37,170 bases of DNA, taken from positions 1 to 37,170 of the forward strand of contig JASLAX010000227.1 of assembly GCA_030146875.1 (NCBI GenBank), written 5' to 3'. Positions 31,160 through 37,170 of this stretch are shown here, piece after piece (position 1 is the stretch's first letter; the number at the start of each line of letters is the position of its first letter). The DNA comes from Longimicrobiaceae bacterium. GTDB lineage: Bacteria > Gemmatimonadota > Gemmatimonadetes > Longimicrobiales > Longimicrobiaceae. The notes below the pieces were generated by a model. That model was not told where the DNA came from. It did not search any database and worked only from the letters and a program-made list of their open reading frames with translations. The position numbers and the translations under genes are program-made.

Positions 31160-32307
31160 CGCCGCCTCCCGCGCGCCAGCTCGCCGAAGAAGTCCAGGTG
31201 CTCGCGCGCGGACACCTCCAGCGAGAGCGAGGCGACGGCGCGCGCCCTCGCCTTCGCGCCGAGGGCCCTCCGCCGATCGGCGTCCGCGAGCAGCACGTCC
31301 ACCTCGGCCGTCCACGCCCGGAGGTCGGCCTCCGGCAGGACGACGCCGCCGTCCCCCACGACGTGGGGAAGCTCGCCGGAGTCGCTGGCGGCGACGGGGA
31401 CGCCGCAGGCCATCGCCTCCGCCGCCATGCGCCCGTACTGCTCGCGCCAGCGGGGCGTGGTGCGGCTGGGGGCGCAGAGCAGGTCCATCGCCGCGAGCCA
31501 GCGGGGCACCTCCCCGTGCTGGACGCCGGTGACCACGCGGACGCGGCCGTAGGAGGACGCCACGCGCCGCCGCGCCTCGTCCTCCAGCGGCCCGCCGCCG
31601 ATCAGCAGGGCGCGGAACGGGGTCCGCAGGCCGTCCAGGACGTCCAGCAGCAGGGCGAGCCCCTTCTCAGCGACGAAGCGGCCCAGGAAGCCGAGCACGG
31701 GCGTCCCGTCGTCCTCCCACCCCAGCGAGGCGAGGGTGGCGCGGCGCGCCTCCGCGTCGGGGCGGAAGAGGGCGACGTCCACGCCCGGCGGGATCACGCG
31801 GAAGGGGCGCAGGTCGTAGCCGGGGCGGCCGCGCAGCGTCTCGCGCACCGTCTGGCCGAAGGCGATCCACCCGTCGGCGCGCCGCATCGTTCTCCGCTCC
31901 ATCCAGCCGAACGGAGGGGGATAGCGCTTCGGCAGGTTCTGGAAGGTGGCGACCGCCAGCGCAGCGCCCTTCGGCGCCAGGGCGGCGGCCTGCGCGCCCG
32001 CGGCCACGAAGGGCTCCTCCCAGAGGTGGACCACGTCCCACGGCTCGCGCATCAGCGCCCGCAGCCCGCGCCGCCAGGTCATCAGGTGGATGCGGCCGGC
32101 CATCCGCACGGGGATCCCCACGACGCGCACGGGCTCGTCCGCGGCGACGTCCAGCTCCAGCGGGCCCAGGTCGCCGGGGAAGGACGTGGGGGCCGCGACG
32201 ACGACCTCCCATGCCTCCCCGCCCTCCCGCGCCAGCGCGTGCGCCAGCCGCCGGTTGGTGCCGACCACGTAGGAATGCCCCAGGGTGAGGAGGCGGAGGC
32301 GCCTCAC
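31156..32307 (-). CDS. GT4-family glycosyltransferase
   Basis: 383 residues from GTG 32307 (overlap GTGA with the upstream gene). N-terminal: RLRLLTLGHSYVVGTNRRLAHALA, WDVVHLWEEPF. C-terminal: VLGFLGRFVAEKGLALLLDVL, VVTGVQHGEVPRWLAAMDLLCAPSRTTPRWREQYGRMAAEAMACGVPVAASDSGELPHVVGDGG, a clear GT4 donor region. The WREQ-GRM insertion replaces the usual E-x-F-G and is seen in some capsular GTs. Sugar unknown. Confidence 0.88.
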   Translation of the reverse strand: MRRLRLLTLGHSYVVGTNRRLAHALAREGGEAWEVVVAAPTSFPGDLGPLELDVAADEPVRVVGIPVRMAGRIHLMTWRRGLRALMREPWDVVHLWEEPFVAAGAQAAALAPKGAALAVATFQNLPKRYPPPFGWMERRTMRRADGWIAFGQTVRETLRGRPGYDLRPFRVIPPGVDVALFRPDAEARRATLASLGWEDDGTPVLGFLGRFVAEKGLALLLDVLDGLRTPFRALLIGGGPLEDEARRRVASSYGRVRVVTGVQHGEVPRWLAAMDLLCAPSRTTPRWREQYGRMAAEAMACGVPVAASDSGELPHVVGDGGVVLPEADLRAWTAEVDVLLADADRRRALGAKARARAVASLSLEVSAREHLDFFGELARGRRR

Positions 32308-33230
32308 AGCGTCTCTCCCGGCCCCAGGTACGGCCGGGGCGAGCGGCGCAGCTCGCGCCAGCGGCGCAGGGTGGCCCAGCGCACGGGCGTGCGGGAGCGG
32401 AGGGCGGCCGGCGCGGCCCGCGCCACCTCTGCCAGGAGCCGGCGGAAGCCGCCGGGGGCGTCCACGTTCCACCCCTTCCGCAGGGGGAACCACCGGGCCA
32501 GCCGGAGCGGGACGCGGGCCGCGGCCACGGGGAGGGGGTCGTTCCAGAGCGAGGCCAGCACGTCGCCGCGTACGGTGTGGTGCAGGTGCCGGCGCACGTC
32601 GCGCCCCGCGGGGTCGGAGAGGTGCGCGACGCGGGCGTGGGGGAGGTAGACCACGCGGTAGCCGGAGTCGAGGAGGCGCAGGCAGAACTCCTTCTCCGCG
32701 CCGGCGACGCGCAGCTCGGCCCGGTAGCCCCCCAGGCGCAGGAACAGGTCGCGCCGCAGCAGGTGGGCGAAGCCGAGGTAGGCGGCCACCACGACCGCGT
32801 GCTCCCCCGGCCCCGGCTGCAGCGCCTCCGGCCAGGGGAAGCCGTCGTCCGCCGCCCGCGCGAACGCCACCGCGCCCACGGAGGAGTCGCGGTCCATCAC
32901 GTCCACCGCCTCGCCGAGCGCGTCCCCGTCCAGCAGGCGGGTGTCGTCGTCCAGGTTCAGGACGTACGGGGTGCGCGCCATCCGCGCGACGGTGTTGCGC
33001 CCGGCGGCGACCCCCTCCCCCGCGTCGCGGCGGTGGTAGACGACGGGGAGCCCCCCGCCGTCCCCGCCCAGCGCGCGCCGGACCAGCGCCTCCACCGGGA
33101 CCACCGAGCCGTCGTCCACCACCACCACCGAGGCGACCAGGTCGGCGGCGGCGGAGAGCGAGCGCAGGCAGCGCGCGAGCGACTCCGGGCGGTCGCGGGT
33201 GCAGACGCCCACCGTCACGGGGGCCGTCAC
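32304..33230 (-). CDS. GT2-family glycosyltransferase
   Basis: 308 residues from GTG 33230 (overlap GTGA). GT-A fold: APVTVGVCTRDRPESLARCLRSL at the start, VVVVDDGS, AAGRNTVARMARTPYVLNLDDDTRLL with the metal-binding D-x-D, LGFAHLLRRDLFLRLGGY and GAEKEFCLRLLDSGYRVVYLPHARVAHL. Inverting transferase using a nucleotide sugar. After the catalytic part the last ~80 residues (WNDPLPVAAARVPLRLARWFPLRKGW...) contain basic amphipathic stretches that may contact the membrane. Confidence 0.9.
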   Translation of the reverse strand: MTAPVTVGVCTRDRPESLARCLRSLSAAADLVASVVVVDDGSVVPVEALVRRALGGDGGGLPVVYHRRDAGEGVAAGRNTVARMARTPYVLNLDDDTRLLDGDALGEAVDVMDRDSSVGAVAFARAADDGFPWPEALQPGPGEHAVVVAAYLGFAHLLRRDLFLRLGGYRAELRVAGAEKEFCLRLLDSGYRVVYLPHARVAHLSDPAGRDVRRHLHHTVRGDVLASLWNDPLPVAAARVPLRLARWFPLRKGWNVDAPGGFRRLLAEVARAAPAALRSRTPVRWATLRRWRELRRSPRPYLGPGETL

Positions 33231-33949
33231 GCCGTCCCCCGCACGTAGAGACGCACGTTGTCCGCGTAGTAGCGGGGGAGGTCGAGCGCGGCGAGCTCCG
33301 CCCGCAGGGCGCCCTCCGCGTCGGACGGGACCAGGCCGTGGCGGCGGAAGCGCGCCTCCCACCAGGCGGCGGGGCGCTCGGTGAGGTGCATGGACCCGCC
33401 CTGCCCCGGGGGCGCGGCGGAGAAGACCACCGCGGGGCAGGCGGAGAGGAGGCGCAGAAGGCGGTCCACCCGCCAGCGCGGAAGGTGCTCCGCCACCTCC
33501 AGGCACACGGCCGCGTCGAACTCCCCCAGGCGGGCGGCGAGCGCCTCCACCTCCCGCGGCGAGAGGGAGACGACGTCCAGCCGCTCCACCGGCAGCCCCA
33601 GCGCCCGCGCGCGGGAGAGGGCGGACTCGGCGTAGTCGAAGCCCTGCAGGCGCAGCGAGGGGTCCGCGTCGCGGAGCGCGGCCAGGAGCTTCCCGTCCCC
33701 GCATCCCACGTCCACCCACGACCGCGCGGGAACGCGGCGCAGGAGGACGCGCGCCGCGCCCGCCCAGTCGTCCCGCGGCCGGTCGTGGTACGACCAGAAC
33801 TCCTCCCCGTACGGGCCCGCCGCCCCGGCGTCCTCCCCCGCGGCGCGGAGCCGCAGCCAGCGCGCGTGCTCGCGTCCCTCCTGCAGCGCCTGGAGCACGC
33901 GCGGGAAGGGCGCGAGGAGGCGGCGCAGCATGCCCAGGCCCTCCGTCAT
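33227..33949 (-). CDS. SAM-dependent methyltransferase
   Basis: 240 residues from ATG 33949 (ATGA overlap with the upstream glycosyltransferase). A helical N-terminal segment (~1-75) is followed by WVDVGCGDGKLLAALRDADPSLRLQGFDYAESALSRA and VSLSPREVEALAARLGEFDAAVCLEVAEHLP, typical class I SAM-binding motifs. MHLTERPAAWWEARFRRHGL near the C-terminus also resembles methyltransferases of surface-polysaccharide clusters. It is distinct from the one at 30374-31159, giving two in the operon. Target unknown. Confidence 0.85.
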   Translation of the reverse strand: MTEGLGMLRRLLAPFPRVLQALQEGREHARWLRLRAAGEDAGAAGPYGEEFWSYHDRPRDDWAGAARVLLRRVPARSWVDVGCGDGKLLAALRDADPSLRLQGFDYAESALSRARALGLPVERLDVVSLSPREVEALAARLGEFDAAVCLEVAEHLPRWRVDRLLRLLSACPAVVFSAAPPGQGGSMHLTERPAAWWEARFRRHGLVPSDAEGALRAELAALDLPRYYADNVRLYVRGTA

Positions 33950-35082
33950 CCCCGCCCCAGGGCGCGCTCGTACACCTCCACCGTGCGCTCCGCCGTGCGC
34001 CGCCACGTCATCTCCCGCGCGACGTCGAAGGCCGCGTCGGCCAGGCGGCGGCGGAGCCCCGCGTCGCCCATCGCCCGGCGGATGGCGGCGGCGAGGGTGG
34101 CGGAGTCGCGCGGGGGCACCAGTAGGCCGGTCACCCCGTCCCGCACCAGCGTGGCCGCGGCGCCCTGCGGGGTGGCGACCACGGGGAGCCGCTGGCCCAT
34201 CGCCTCCAGGAGAGCCATGCCGAATCCCTCGTAGGTGGAAGGGTGGACCAGCAGGTCGTGCGCGCGCAGGCGGCGGACCACCTCGTCCTCCCCCACCTTC
34301 GGGAGGACGCGGACGTGGGGCCGCGCCTCCTCGGGGAAGGAGGCGACGACGTCCTCCTCCGCGATCCCCGGGCCCAGGACGGTGAGCGTGGGCGCCGCGC
34401 CCTCCGCCGCCAGCATCCCCATCGCCCGGGTCAGGTACGGCGTGCCCTTCATCTCCGTCCACGCGCCCACGAAGAGCAGGCCCTCGCCCCGCCCGGCGTC
34501 CGACGGGGGGACGTCGGCCAGGAGGCGCTCGGAGACGCCGTGGGGAACCACGTCCACCTCCCCGCGCGCCTTCCACCCGCGCTCCGCGGCGAAGTCCGCG
34601 TCGGCGTCGTTCAGCACGATCAGCCGGTCGGCCAGGCGCGCGGCGCCCGCGACCTGGGAGAGGCGCACGGCGGGGTACCAGAGGCGCCGGGTCCAGGGCT
34701 TGTGGAGGATGCCGGCCGCGGCGTCGTCCAGCATCCGCCGGTAGTTCAGGTGCTCCAGCCCGTGCGACCGGCTCACGACCGCCGTCCCGGGCATGCCACC
34801 GGCGCGGCGGCGCGCGGCGATCCACATCCCCTCGGCGCTGGCGGCGTCCACCACGTCGTACGGCCCCCGCGCGCGCAGCGCCCGCGCGACGGCCTTCGCG
34901 GCGAGCGCCGGCCCGGCGGCCCAGCGCAGGCGGCCGTCCGCGGGCCGCGTCCCCAGGTCCGGCGCCATCAGCAGGTCGCACCCGTGGCCCAGGCGCCCCA
35001 GCTCGTCGCGCAGGCGGTGGTGGACCTTGCTGGAGCCCAGGCGGGGGTCGTCGGGGTAGTCGCCCACCATCAGCACCCTCAC
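33946..35082 (-). CDS. GT4-family glycosyltransferase
   Basis: 378 residues from GTG 35082 (overlap GTGA). N-terminal: RVLMVGDYPDDPRLGSSKVHHRL, YDVVDAASAEGMWIA, VVSRSHGLEHLNYR. C-terminal: LLFVGAWTEMKGTPYLTRAMGML, RLRAHDLLVHPSTYEGFGMALLEAMGQRLPVVATPQGAAATLV, the full E-x7-E donor region (YEGFGMALLEAMG). A retaining GT4 enzyme of the cytoplasmic membrane face. Among the glycosyltransferases here this has one of the clearest signatures. Confidence 0.92.
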   Translation of the reverse strand: MRVLMVGDYPDDPRLGSSKVHHRLRDELGRLGHGCDLLMAPDLGTRPADGRLRWAAGPALAAKAVARALRARGPYDVVDAASAEGMWIAARRRAGGMPGTAVVSRSHGLEHLNYRRMLDDAAAGILHKPWTRRLWYPAVRLSQVAGAARLADRLIVLNDADADFAAERGWKARGEVDVVPHGVSERLLADVPPSDAGRGEGLLFVGAWTEMKGTPYLTRAMGMLAAEGAAPTLTVLGPGIAEEDVVASFPEEARPHVRVLPKVGEDEVVRRLRAHDLLVHPSTYEGFGMALLEAMGQRLPVVATPQGAAATLVRDGVTGLLVPPRDSATLAAAIRRAMGDAGLRRRLADAAFDVAREMTWRRTAERTVEVYERALGRG

Positions 35083-35939
35083 GCGCCGCCCCCCGTCCGC
35101 CGCCGCGCCTCGTTCCACCGCCGCCGCGCGCGCAGGACCCGCAGCGCCTGCACCACCCGCCCGGCGACGCCCGGCCGGTGGCGGAAGACGCGGCGGCGCA
35201 GGGCGTCCTCCTCCTCCGCCCCCGCACCCGCCGCGCGCAGCCCCACCAGCTCGCCGTGATAGGCCGCCCAGAGCGAGAAGTACGGCCGGTCCTGCGCCGC
35301 CAGCCAGCGCACGTACTCCGCCGAGGGCCCCGTCCCCGGGAGCGGCCCGGGGGGGTGCGCCTCGTGCCGCAGCCAGACCCCGCGGTTCAGGATGGCGCCG
35401 TCGGAATGGGAGAGGAAGACGGCCGTGTAGACGTTGTCCCACACCCAGTCGCCCAACGCGTAGTCGCGGAAGCGCGTCCGGTGCTTCCGCCACCAGTCCA
35501 CCCGCGCCGCGAAGGCGTCCGTGCCGGAGAGCAGGACGCCGCGGTCCTCCCCCGTCTCGCCGTCGTAGTCGGTGCGCGCGACGGCGTACGTCTGCAGCCG
35601 CTCGGAGGCGATGCGGTCCACCAGCGCCTGCTGCACCTCCACGTCGGCGTTCAGGAAGAGGAACCACTCGCGCCCCTCCTCCTCGGCCGCGTCCGCCAGC
35701 CCGTCCAGGAGCTCGGGGAGGAAGGGCCGCCGCCGCCCCGCCCCGCCCAGCGCGTCGCGCGAGTCGCGGCGGAGCGCGGGGACGGTGCGCAGGCCCTCCA
35801 CGTGGTGGGGGGCGTCCGGCCACTGCAGGTTGGCGAGGCCCACGCCGCGGAGGGCGCGGAGGGCGTCCACCGCCTTCCCCACCCGGCGCGCCGCGTCCCC
35901 CGGCGCCTCGTACAGGTTGGTGCCCACGAGGACGCTCAC
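35079..35939 (-). CDS. Glycosyltransferase-like protein, uncertain family
   Basis: 286 residues from GTG 35939 (overlap GTGA). The opening strand VSVLVGTNLYEAPGDAARRVGKAVDALRAL and the later EWFLFLNADVEVQQALVDRIAS look like a GT-A fold with an N-A-D-V metal-binding variant. The rest (DYDGETGEDRGVLLSGTDAFAARVDWWRKHRTRFRDYALGDWVWDNVYTAVFLSH) resembles none of the standard GT2 motifs I know. The C-terminal third is Arg-rich and helical. Position in a run of glycosyltransferases supports the role, but it could be a sugar-modifying protein of a different class. Confidence 0.6.
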   Translation of the reverse strand: MSVLVGTNLYEAPGDAARRVGKAVDALRALRGVGLANLQWPDAPHHVEGLRTVPALRRDSRDALGGAGRRRPFLPELLDGLADAAEEEGREWFLFLNADVEVQQALVDRIASERLQTYAVARTDYDGETGEDRGVLLSGTDAFAARVDWWRKHRTRFRDYALGDWVWDNVYTAVFLSHSDGAILNRGVWLRHEAHPPGPLPGTGPSAEYVRWLAAQDRPYFSLWAAYHGELVGLRAAGAGAEEEDALRRRVFRHRPGVAGRVVQALRVLRARRRWNEARRRTGGGA

Positions 35940-37081
35940 GAGACCCCCGCGGGCTCCATGAGGGCCTCCAGCGTGCGCTCCAGCGCCAGGTGCCGATCGT
36001 GGAACGCCCGCGCCGCCGCCCGCCGTCCCTCCGCGCCCTCCGTTTGCAGCAGCCCCGCCGCCGCGGCGCCCAGAGCGTCCGCGTCCCCGACCGGGACCAG
36101 CGAGAGGGGGGACGACGCCCACAGCGCCTCGGTGTGCTCCCCGCGGTAGGCGGCGACGGGGACGCCGTGGGCCAGGCACGCCGCCAGCGTGGTCCGCCGC
36201 GTCGTCACCCCGTCCGCGTAGGGCTGGACGGCGGCGTCGCAGGCCTGCAGGTGCAGGGAGAGCTCCGCGTCCGCCAGCCGCCCCGGCGCCACCAGCCGGG
36301 GAGCGAGGGCGGGACGGCGCCGGGCAAGGTCGGCCGCGGCCTCCGCCCCGCCCTCTCCCAGCAGCAGGGCGACGGCGCCGGGGGCGCGCTCCAGCGCGGC
36401 GGCCAGGACGGGCTCCAGCAGCGCGGAGACCACGGCGCCGTAGGTGCCGAAGTGGCCCAGGACCGCTCCCTCCCTTCCGCCGCGGAGCACGCGCTCGCGG
36501 ACGGCGGCGGCGGCCGCGGGGTCGTGCAGCACGGGGATGGTGGAGGGGATGGGGAGCACGCGGAAGCGGAGGCCGGGGGGGGAGAGGGGGCGCAGCAGCG
36601 GCTCCCAGCTCGCGGTGGAGAGGTAGGCGGCGCGGCAGGCGGACAGCAGGTCGCGCGCCATGGCGTGCGTGGGCGCGGCGAGAAGGTTGTGCAGGGGGCG
36701 TCCGGCCATCCGCGGAACGTACGGCTCGTGGAACAGCACGTCCACCGGCGACCCGCCCCGCGCCCGCTCGCGGACCCAGCGCGCGAACGAGGGCGCGATC
36801 CCCCGGCGCCCGAACGCCTGCGGCACGTACTCCACCAGCATCCGCCCTCCGCCGACGGCGTCCATCCCCGCCGAGAGGCGCCGCAGCCCCTCCGCGCCGA
36901 ACCCGCCCACACCGTGCACCGTCACGCCGTCCACCGGCGGCGCGCCCGCCGCCGCGCGCGTCCAGACGTGCACCTCCTCGCCCGCGGCGGCCAGCCCGGC
37001 GGCGACCTGCGCCGCGTGCGCGGCCACCCCGCGGCCGTGCGGCGGGTACTCGCCGGTCACCACGTGGCGCAGGCGGCTCAC
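35936..37081 (-). CDS. Glycosyltransferase, GT-B fold (probable GT4)
   Basis: 381 residues from GTG 37081 (overlap GTGA with the partial upstream gene). N-terminal signature LRHVVTGEYPPHGRGVAAHAAQVAAGLAAAGEEVHVWTR is typical of GT4 acceptor domains. The C-terminal half (LQACDAAVQPYADGVTTRRTTLAACLAHGVPVAAYRGEHTEALW) carries the donor region, with the E-x7-E motif altered (TTRRTTLAACLAHG), so the first Glu appears to be missing. Either a divergent donor specificity or reduced activity is possible. Next to it the sequence codes for another probable transferase that leaves the window. Confidence 0.8.
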   Translation of the reverse strand: MSRLRHVVTGEYPPHGRGVAAHAAQVAAGLAAAGEEVHVWTRAAAGAPPVDGVTVHGVGGFGAEGLRRLSAGMDAVGGGRMLVEYVPQAFGRRGIAPSFARWVRERARGGSPVDVLFHEPYVPRMAGRPLHNLLAAPTHAMARDLLSACRAAYLSTASWEPLLRPLSPPGLRFRVLPIPSTIPVLHDPAAAAAVRERVLRGGREGAVLGHFGTYGAVVSALLEPVLAAALERAPGAVALLLGEGGAEAAADLARRRPALAPRLVAPGRLADAELSLHLQACDAAVQPYADGVTTRRTTLAACLAHGVPVAAYRGEHTEALWASSPLSLVPVGDADALGAAAAGLLQTEGAEGRRAAARAFHDRHLALERTLEALMEPAGVS

Positions 37082-37170
37082 GGCGCGGCGGGGAGCGGGG
37101 CGCCGACGGACGCGGCGGCCAGGATCGCCTCTACGCGGTCCAGGTGGCGGTCGCGGGAGAGGCGCCGCGC
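37078..37170 (-). CDS. C-terminal end of a probable glycosyltransferase (partial)
   Basis: Only 30 residues are present (ARRLSRDRHLDRVEAILAAA then a short Pro/Ala tail) before a TGA at 37080-37078 that overlaps the next start. The closing helix 'R-S-R-x-x-x-D-x-V-E-x-I-L' is common at the end of GT4 enzymes. The rest lies outside the window, so the call is tentative. Confidence 0.5.
   Translation of the reverse strand, partial: ARRLSRDRHLDRVEAILAAASVGAPLPAAP

Overview
This is a very GC-rich bacterial window with strong G/C bias at third codon positions, frequent GTG starts and 4-base stop/start overlaps. It has Gram-negative features: a Wza-type outer-membrane export protein, a Wzc-type tyrosine kinase, an outer-membrane barrel candidate and lipoproteins. 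Gene content and style suggest a Gemmatimonadota-like (for example Longimicrobium-type) soil bacterium. That assignment is a judgement from memory, not a computed one. No tRNA, rRNA, transposase, integrase or CRISPR array was seen.

Left region (1-13.7 kb), mostly housekeeping. The window opens with the start of a Trm112-type zinc-ribbon protein (minus strand). Next is a four-gene minus-strand pterin operon: a eukaryote-like 6-pyruvoyl-tetrahydropterin synthase, GTP cyclohydrolase I (folE), a short-chain dehydrogenase and a second PTPS/QueD homologue. This set could make tetrahydrobiopterin. The operon is preceded by a good promoter and a ~220-nt leader with two nested perfect inverted repeats and an attenuator-like hairpin. 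Then come a small lipoprotein, endonuclease IV, inorganic pyrophosphatase, an HtrA-type protease divergent from a PhoB-type two-component system (with four 11-bp-phased direct repeats in front of it), a small membrane protein, two Thr/Gly/Pro-rich lipoproteins, and a holin-like/YihY fusion membrane protein with a coupled partner.

Central region (14.5-24.4 kb, plus strand), the most interesting part. It is a lasso-peptide-like RiPP cluster. In order it holds an outer-membrane barrel candidate, a secreted protein, a PqqD-type leader-binding protein (B1), an asparagine-synthetase-like lasso cyclase (C), four short precursor peptides, an HPr-kinase-like protein, a PRMT-like methyltransferase carrying its own PqqD-like tail, a PF14907-type nucleotidyltransferase and an ABC exporter. 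All four precursors share a classical lasso leader (Y-x-x-[PA]-[RA]-[LV] ... YGD ... LT). After the conserved LT each has exactly 22 residues, carrying GG-x-x-G-x-ND and D-[KE]-T. The ring-closing Asp does not fit the usual Thr(-2) cleavage register, and no B2 transglutaminase-like leader peptidase is visible. Both points suggest unusual processing.

Right region (24.6-37.2 kb, minus strand): an exopolysaccharide operon with a Wzc-like BY-kinase, a GDP-L-fucose synthase, at least five confident or probable glycosyltransferases, a further unassigned GT-like protein, two methyltransferases and the C-terminus of another probable glycosyltransferase at the edge. Nearly every junction overlaps. A lone wza-type gene (13.7-14.3 kb, minus) lies on the other side of the RiPP operon, so the RiPP cluster sits inside what looks like one polysaccharide locus. 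A strong bidirectional hairpin separates the converging RiPP and polysaccharide operons.
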